Shown in pieces: positions 32,147 through 35,792 of a DNA stretch of 35,792 nt (within the stretch, counting starts at the first letter, position 1; the number at the start of each line of letters is the position of its first letter). Origin of the DNA: Pseudomonas sp. CAN1. Lineage in GTDB: Bacteria; Pseudomonadota; Gammaproteobacteria; Pseudomonadales; Pseudomonadaceae. The translations under genes and the position numbers were made by a program. Below the pieces are notes generated by a model, which searched no databases, was not told the origin of the DNA, and saw only the letters and a list, made by a program, of their open reading frames with translations. Location of the stretch: NCBI RefSeq assembly GCF_030462585.1, contig NZ_JASMRU010000031.1:25098-60889 (forward strand), given 5' to 3'.

Positions 32147-32156
32147 TTATGCATAA
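32147..32156. promoter_or_regulatory. Palindrome TTATGCATAA in the divergent promoter
   Basis: A perfect ten-base palindrome lies in an AT-rich stretch (32101-32160) with a second ATGCAT at 32121-32126. It is a possible regulator site between the ABC operon and the YghU gene. Which regulator is unknown. Confidence 0.35.
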
Positions 32157-32285
32157 GCTAACAACCGCCCGAGCGCAGCGACGTGCACTGTTCACCCAGC
32201 AACAGCAGCCTGGAAAAACGGCTGACGCGACGCAGACCGGGCGGGTAGCATCGACAGCATTCAACCCACAAGGTGAGCACTCACG

Positions 32286-33122
32286 ATGGCGAACGATACC
32301 TACACTCCACCCCGCGTCTGGACCTGGGACAAGGGCAACGGCGGCGCCTTCGCCAGCATCAACCGGCCCATCGCCGGCCCGACCCACGAGAAGGAACTGC
32401 CACGGGGCAAGCACCCGCTGCAGCTGTACTCGCTGGCCACGCCCAACGGCGTGAAGGTCACCATCCTGCTGGAAGAACTGCTGGAGCTGGGCGTGAGCGC
32501 GGCCGAGTACGACGCCTGGCTGATCAAGATCGGCGACGGCGACCAGTTCGGCAGCGGCTTCGTCGGCATCAACCCGAACTCGAAGATCCCGGCCCTGCTG
32601 GACACCAGCGTCACACCGGAACTGCGCGTCTTCGAGTCCGGCTCGATCCTGGTCTACCTCGCGGAGAAGTTCGGCCACTTCCTGCCCAAGGACCTGGCCA
32701 AGCGCACCGAGACGCTGAACTGGCTGTTCTGGCAGATGGGCAGCGCGCCCTTCCTCGGCGGCGGCTTCGGTCACTTCTACGCGTACGCGCCGGAGAAGTA
32801 CGAATACCCAATCAACCGCTACGCCATGGAGGTCAAGCGCCAGCTCGACGTGCTCGACCGCCAGCTCGCCGAGAACCGCTACATCGCCGGCGACGAATAC
32901 AGCATCGCCGACATGGCGATCTGGCCCTGGTACGGCGCGCTGCTGAACAACCAGGTGTACGAGGCCGCCGAGTTCCTCGACGTCGAGAGCTACACCCATG
33001 TGCGCCGCTGGACCGACGAAATCGCCGCGCGTCCGGCGGTACAGCGTGGCCGCCGGGTCAACCGCACCTGGGGCGACGACGCCTTGCCGGAGCGGCACAG
33101 CGCTGACGACTTCAAGCAGTGA
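32286..33122 (+). CDS. yghU: Glutathione S-transferase, YghU type
   Basis: This 278-residue cytosolic enzyme of the Nu-class (YghU/YfcG) uses glutathione for disulfide-bond reductase or organic peroxide activity. Visible are the N-terminal extension typical of YghU (YTPPRVWTWDKGNGGAFASINRPIAGPTHEKELPRGKHPLQLYSLATPNGVKV), the conserved TPNG for glutathione, NPNSKIPAL, and FESGSILVYLAEKFG. The helical C-terminal domain ends with RRVNRTWGDDALPERHSADDF. A GGTGAG site lies about 11 bases before the ATG. It diverges from the ABC operon. The family call is firm. Confidence 0.92.
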   Translation: MANDTYTPPRVWTWDKGNGGAFASINRPIAGPTHEKELPRGKHPLQLYSLATPNGVKVTILLEELLELGVSAAEYDAWLIKIGDGDQFGSGFVGINPNSKIPALLDTSVTPELRVFESGSILVYLAEKFGHFLPKDLAKRTETLNWLFWQMGSAPFLGGGFGHFYAYAPEKYEYPINRYAMEVKRQLDVLDRQLAENRYIAGDEYSIADMAIWPWYGALLNNQVYEAAEFLDVESYTHVRRWTDEIAARPAVQRGRRVNRTWGDDALPERHSADDFKQ

Positions 33123-33130
33123 TGCGGTAG

Positions 33131-33164
33131 TTCCTGTAGGAGCGAGCTTGCTCGCGAACCCTGG
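33131..33164. repeat. REP-type palindrome, copy 1
   Basis: GCGAGC-TT-GCTCGC (33142-33155) sits inside the typical Pseudomonas REP context CTGTAGGA...GAACC, just after the YghU stop. The copy at 33303-33329 is its inverse, so the two form a pair about 170 bases apart. Confidence 0.85.
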
Positions 33165-33184
33165 CAGAGCCGGCCTTGCCAGCC

Positions 33185-33212
33185 TGTCGCGGAGAAGCTC
33201 CGCTCGTACAAG
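33185..33212. repeat. REP-like palindrome, diverged
   Basis: GCGGAG (33189-33194) and CTCCGC (33198-33203) pair around AAG, with flanks related to the REP family (GCTCGTACAAG). Confidence 0.65.
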
Positions 33213-33235
33213 TGCCATGGTTCCATAGCCAGTTC

Positions 33236-33267
33236 GTAGGGCGCATAACGCGCCAGCGTTATCCGCC
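33236..33267. repeat. Palindromic intergenic repeat, ATAACGC type
   Basis: ATAACGC (33245-33251) and GCGTTAT (33256-33262) pair around GCCA inside GTAGGGCGC...ATCCGCC. I recall this sequence as a common intergenic repeat in this Pseudomonas group, distinct from the main REP. Confidence 0.7.
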
Positions 33268-33302
33268 GTTGTGGTATCGACGGTTGCTCCTTCGCGGGGG
33301 CT

Positions 33303-33329
33303 GGTTCGCGAGCAAGCTCGCTCCTACGA
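33303..33329. repeat. REP-type palindrome, copy 2 (inverted relative to copy 1)
   Basis: GGTTCGCGAGCAAGCTCGCT and the following CCTACGA are the reverse complement of the REP at 33131-33164. The inverted arrangement is that of a REP doublet (BIME-like). Confidence 0.85.
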
Positions 33330-33353
33330 AGAGCGCCACCACTCCAGCCGTCT

Positions 33354-33374
33354 CTGGCTCTGGCTCTGGCTCTT
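33354..33374. repeat. Short tandem repeat, unit CTGGCT
   Basis: Three to four copies of a six-base unit (TCTGGC/CTGGCT) stand in non-coding DNA. It is a simple repeat with no known role here. Confidence 0.7.
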
Positions 33375-33425
33375 GAAGACTTCCAGAGAAACACCCGCGC
33401 ACTCCGAACGGCCCCGTTCAGGAGG

Positions 33426-33534
33426 CCTCGTTGAATTGGAGTTTCAGGGGTTGAGCGACATGGATGTCGCGAGAGCTGCGATGGGCCAGGGACGGCCCTT
33501 CGCAGCGTGCCCCTGAAACTTCGATTCAACGAGG
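33426..33534. repeat. 109-base highly structured inverted-repeat element
   Basis: Arms 33426-33450 and 33510-33534 (25 bases each) pair at 23 positions, and the two differences are G-U-type wobbles on one strand. Inside are two more stems: GCGACA/TGTCGC (33455-33470, loop TGGA) and a 12-pair stem 33475-33487 with 33494-33506 (one mismatch, loop AGGGAC). This folds as a three-way junction. No protein is credible here. It may be a mobile repeat or a structured RNA. Confidence 0.7.
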
Positions 33535-33537
33535 GAA

Positions 33538-33623
33538 TTTTTCGCCTAAGCGAAAAACCGGATGTCCGGGGCAAGCCTTTTGGTTACTTTTCGGCGTTTG
33601 GAAAAGTAACTCGCCCGAGGGGG
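33538..33623. repeat. Hairpin chain following the structured element
   Basis: Four stems follow each other: TTTTTCGC/GCGAAAAA (33538-33557), CCGG/CCGG (33558-33569), GTTACTTTTC/GAAAAGTAAC (33583-33610, ten pairs) and CGCCC/GGGCG near 33612-33623. The first could act as a terminator in either direction. The stretch reads as one unit with the element before it. Confidence 0.6.
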
Positions 33624-33689
33624 CGAAACATGAAGTCCGCGCGCACGCCGAAGCGGCGCTGAAACACCCAAACCAGAGGCGAAAAAGTC

Positions 33690-33704
33690 GCGGGCATCGC
33701 CCGC
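33690..33704. repeat. REP-like palindrome GCGGGC/GCCCGC
   Basis: Six-base arms surround ATC and are followed by TCCTGCA, similar to the TCCTAC tail of REP copies nearby. Confidence 0.6.
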
Positions 33705-33768
33705 TCCTGCAATTGGCGCCGCATTACAGCGTGCCCAGGTGAGAACGAAGTCCGCCGCGAAAGACATC

Positions 33769-33790
33769 GCGGACAAGGTCCGCTCCTACA
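33769..33790. repeat. REP-like palindrome GCGGAC/GTCCGC
   Basis: Six-base arms (33769-33774 and 33778-33783) surround AAG and are followed by the REP tail TCCTACA. Confidence 0.7.
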
Positions 33791-33810
33791 GGGAAATTCC
33801 GTGCCGGGCG

Positions 33811-33850
33811 GTTCGCGAGCAAGAACTAGGCGTCCCCCTCGCTCCTACGC
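33811..33850. repeat. REP copy interrupted by 14 bases
   Basis: GTTCGCGAGCAAG and CTCGCTCCTACGC are the two halves of a normal REP, as seen whole at 33303-33329, but here they are separated by AACTAGGCGTCCCC in the loop. Confidence 0.65.
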
Positions 33851-33858
33851 AAAGCACA

Positions 33859-33890
33859 AAAACCGGAGCCTCGCGAGAGGCTCCGGTTTT
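33859..33890 (-). terminator. Intrinsic terminator of the YcaC gene
   Basis: A perfect 14-base-pair stem (33859-33872 with 33877-33890, loop GCGA) starts 15 bases after the gene's stop. On the minus strand it ends in TTTTTG, a good intrinsic terminator. The A/T flanks let it work both ways. Confidence 0.9.
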
Positions 33891-33905
33891 CAGTTCAGCG
33901 CGCGA

Positions 33906-34535
33906 TTACTTGCCAGCAGTCAGAGTGCTGTAGGCAGTGATCAGATTGCGGTAATCCGGAATGTGGTTCGAGCACAGCGCCGCGAGCCCTTCGACATCGT
34001 TGCGCCAGTCGCGGTGCAGTTCACAGGCCACGCCGAACCAGGTCATCAGCTGCGCACCGGCCGCTTCCATCCGACGCCAGGCCGCATCACGGGTCATCTC
34101 GTTGAAGGTACCGGACGCATCCGCCACCACGAACACATCGAAACCTTCTGCCAGGGCCGCCAACGCCGGGAATGCCACGCAGACCTCGGTCACCACGCCA
34201 GCGATGATCAGCTGCTTCTTGCCGGTGGCCTTCACCGCTTTCACGAAATCTTCGTTGTCCCAGGCGTTGATCTGTCCAGGACGGGCAATGTAGGGCGCGT
34301 CCGGGAATTGCGCTTTCAGCTCGGGAACCAGCGGGCCGTTGGGGCCGGTTTCGAAGCTGGTGGTGAGGATGGTCGGCAGGTTGAAGAACTTCGCCAGGTC
34401 GCCCAGGGCCAGTACGTTGTTCTTGAACTTGTCCGGATCGATGTCACGGACCAGCGAGAGCAGGCCAGCCTGGTGGTCGACCAGCAGTACGGCGGCGTTG
34501 TCTTTGTCCAGGCGGTTGTAGGTGGGGTTGGCCAT
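33906..34535 (-). CDS. ycaC: YcaC-type isochorismatase-family hydrolase
   Basis: This 209-residue cysteine hydrolase has the isochorismatase-like fold. AAVLLVDHQAGLLSLVRDI has the catalytic Asp, TGKKQLIIAGVVTEVCVAFPAL holds the nucleophile Cys in the TEVC motif, and the Lys is in the middle region. The C-terminus (GVACELHRDWRND) is typical of YcaC, which forms octameric rings. The natural substrate of YcaC is unknown. GAGG lies nine bases before ATG 34535. The gene is followed by a strong terminator and preceded by two palindromes and a short AraC-type regulator, so it is probably monocistronic and controlled from 34536-34720. Confidence 0.92.
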   Translation of the reverse strand: MANPTYNRLDKDNAAVLLVDHQAGLLSLVRDIDPDKFKNNVLALGDLAKFFNLPTILTTSFETGPNGPLVPELKAQFPDAPYIARPGQINAWDNEDFVKAVKATGKKQLIIAGVVTEVCVAFPALAALAEGFDVFVVADASGTFNEMTRDAAWRRMEAAGAQLMTWFGVACELHRDWRNDVEGLAALCSNHIPDYRNLITAYSTLTAGK

Positions 34536-34594
34536 GGTGAAATCCTCGATTTGCTTTCAGTGGGTCCGGCGGTGCCGGAAGGTTTGGACTCGGT

Positions 34595-34611
34595 TGCAGT
34601 GCGTCACTGCA
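34595..34611. promoter_or_regulatory. 17-base palindrome upstream of ycaC
   Basis: TGCAGTG-CGT-CACTGCA has perfect seven-base arms. It lies 60 bases before the ycaC start, near the expected promoter. It is a likely operator for a dimeric regulator. Confidence 0.5.
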
Positions 34612-34666
34612 TGGAACAAAGATTAAATTCGACACCCTTGACGCGCTAGACGGCAAAAATCACTTG

Positions 34667-34690
34667 TAGCGTTCCATTTTCAGAACGCTA
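34667..34690. promoter_or_regulatory. 24-base inverted repeat between araC-type gene and ycaC
   Basis: TAGCGTTC and GAACGCTA are perfect arms around CATTTTCA. It lies 31 bases after the stop of the AraC-type gene and 132 before ycaC. It could be an operator. It lacks a U-run and so is a poor terminator. Confidence 0.5.
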
Positions 34691-34720
34691 TCCGCGAAGG
34701 CGCTCCGCTGGCCGTTCGGG

Positions 34721-35131
34721 CTAGCCCGCATGCCGCCAGGTGGATTCGCGTGCTTCGTCGAAGAACCGCCGCTGCCAGCCCAGCGGCGTGATGCCTTCGA
34801 TGCGGGAGAAGATCCGGCAGAAATGCGCCTGGTCGCAGAAGCCGCATTGCAGGCCGATCTGCGCCAGTGCATGGCTCGACTCGCGCATCAGCTGCTTGGC
34901 CTTCTCCACCCGTTGGATGCGCATCCAGGCCTGGGGCGAATGGCCGGTGGTGACCTTGAACTTGCGGGTGAAGTCGCTGCGCGACAGGGCACAGGCGGCG
35001 GCCAGTTCGGTGACCGTGATGCCGCTGTCCAGATGCCTGAGCAGCAGCGCCAGGGCGCGCTCCTTCTGCCAGGGGGCCAGGTCGCGCTTGGGGGCGTCTG
35101 CCAGTGGCTGGCCGATGAGTCTGTGAAGCAT
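34721..35131 (-). CDS. Short AraC-family transcriptional regulator
   Basis: This 136-residue protein is little more than the AraC DNA-binding domain with its two helix-turn-helix units: ITVTELAAACALSRSDFTRKFKVTTGHSPQAWMRIQRVEKAKQLM, then LAQIGLQCGFCDQAHFCRIFSRIEGITPLGWQRRF. The usual N-terminal sensing domain (about 150 residues) is absent, and no remnant of it is seen upstream. Stand-alone members of this kind exist, so it may be complete. It lies upstream of ycaC on the same strand, with palindromes between them, and is a candidate regulator of that gene. Confidence 0.87.
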   Translation of the reverse strand: MLHRLIGQPLADAPKRDLAPWQKERALALLLRHLDSGITVTELAAACALSRSDFTRKFKVTTGHSPQAWMRIQRVEKAKQLMRESSHALAQIGLQCGFCDQAHFCRIFSRIEGITPLGWQRRFFDEARESTWRHAG

Positions 35132-35497
35132 GCGGGTTTCTCCCCCTGCGGTATGCCGCCATTCTTGGCGGCGGCCGCTGGGGCGGCGAGTTAAAGCTGG
35201 TTAAACCGCATTAACTGCAGATGCTGCAGACGACGCTCCGGACGGTTCGCAAGCGAGAAGGCACACGTCGCAGCGAGGCCATTGCCGGGCCCCGCACGCT
35301 GCCCAACCGGTGCAAGGCGTTAATCGTTATTAAATTCGCTGCGAAAAACCCCGAAGCAAGGCAGGATGGCCGGGCGGCGATGCGTCGCTTACCCTGAAAG
35401 CGCTACTCGACCGGAGAGTCGATAGACGAGTGCCACCAAGGCTGACGCCTGGGCCGGCCTGGAACCTGCCCCCAGCGTGCGAAGACAGAAGCAGACG
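35132..35497. promoter_or_regulatory. Intergenic region between divergent regulators
   Basis: About 366 bases hold no gene that I can support. It contains three TTAA tetramers exactly ten bases apart (35191, 35201, 35211), directly followed by CTGCAGATGCTGCAG (35215-35229). A second AT-rich patch (TTAATCGTTATTAAATTCG, near 35321-35339) may be a promoter. It must hold the start signals of both flanking regulator genes. Confidence 0.45.
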
Positions 35498-35792
35498 ATG
35501 ATGCTCCAGCCCGTGGCCACGGTCGAAACCGTGCTGCATTTCGGTCCCTACCAGTTCTACCCCGACTCCCGCCTGATCCTCGAAGCCGGCCGCCCGCTGC
35601 GCCTGGGCCAGCGCGCGCTGGAGATACTCCAGGCGTTGCTGGAACAGGCCGGCCGGGTGGTCAGCAAGCGCGAACTGCTGGCCCGCGTATGGCCGGGCCA
35701 GGACGTCGATGAAGGCAACCTGCGGGTGCACATGGCGGCCCTGCGCAAGGCCCTGGGCGATGGCCACAACGGTCGCCGCTTCATCCTCACGG
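35498..35792 (+). CDS. Winged-helix (OmpR/PhoB-type) DNA-binding protein, 3' end outside window
   Basis: 98 codons are visible from ATG 35498; a second ATG follows at once. The sequence is a Trans_reg_C domain: LHFGPYQFYPDSRLILEAGRPLRLGQRALEILQALLEQAGRVVSKRELLARVWPG, then VDEGNLRVHMAALRKALGDG and RRFILT. The domain is at the N-terminus, with no receiver before it, so this is not a normal response regulator. Proteins of this layout in Pseudomonas often go on to a predicted ATPase or a membrane sensor (CadC-like), but that part is missing. The ribosome site is weak. Confidence 0.85.
   Translation, partial: MMLQPVATVETVLHFGPYQFYPDSRLILEAGRPLRLGQRALEILQALLEQAGRVVSKRELLARVWPGQDVDEGNLRVHMAALRKALGDGHNGRRFILT

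Noticed and set aside
32130-33218. Minus-strand 362-codon frame opposite yghU
   Set aside because: Antisense to a clear YghU protein and without domain likeness.
33464-33742. Small plus-strand protein within the folded repeat element
   Set aside because: Its sequence comes from hairpins and repeat DNA. No ribosome site is seen, and such frames recur wherever the repeat occurs.

Overview
The window is GC-rich chromosomal DNA that looks like Pseudomonas, probably near the P. aeruginosa / P. citronellolis / P. nitroreducens group. This rests on codon use, on REP-type repeats of the 'GTAGGAGCGAGCTTGCTCGCGAA' kind (copies at 33131-33850), and on typical gene neighbours (HmtA-like P-type ATPase with SPFH proteins, YcaC, YghU, PnuC). 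The species call is inference. No rRNA, tRNA, CRISPR array, transposase or phage gene was seen.

Region 1 (1-12073, minus strand) is the most unusual part. Transcription would run from a TetR regulator (11954-11307) through a secreted HlyD-like adaptor, a GAF-domain HlyD protein with a membrane anchor, and a 701-residue protein that joins a PqqD-like N-terminus, an M50 (site-2 protease type) zinc peptidase and an HlyD domain. A sulfotransferase follows, and then a giant protein that leaves the window on the left. The giant protein has no Sec signal peptide. It starts with an LEPRMMFDGA motif, then a DUF4347 domain, a Gly-rich beta-helix-like stretch and at least 13 tandem Ig-like repeats of about 102 residues. 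No ABC ATPase or TolC is visible. I read the block as a candidate dedicated export and maturation system for a giant surface adhesin.

Region 2 (12074-18786) holds a small three-helix membrane protein facing a minus-strand metal operon. The operon encodes three SPFH (HflK/HflC-like) proteins followed by a P1B ATPase that resembles HmtA. The second SPFH protein and the ATPase both begin with His-rich tails. A Zur-like half-site lies upstream of the first gene.

Region 3 (18787-23080, plus strand) encodes an acetoacetate-decarboxylase-family protein behind a MerR-type promoter candidate, an APH-family kinase coupled to a PnuC-type transporter, and a DUF3574 lipoprotein overlapping a spermidine-synthase paralogue.

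Region 4 (23065-32031, minus strand) carries two sets. The first is a TonB receptor, an APC permease and a second DUF3574 protein. The second is a ribose-type ABC transporter (ATPase, permease, binding protein) plus a sulfite-oxidase-like molybdopterin protein. AT-rich promoter islands precede the DUF3574-speE pair, the TonB gene and the ABC operon. A nutrient-scavenging role, perhaps for sulfur, is an inference.

Region 5 (32085-35792) has a divergent YghU-type glutathione transferase, about 780 bases of REP copies and a strongly folded repeat element, a YcaC hydrolase with a clear terminator, a short AraC-type regulator, and the start of a winged-helix regulator cut by the right edge.
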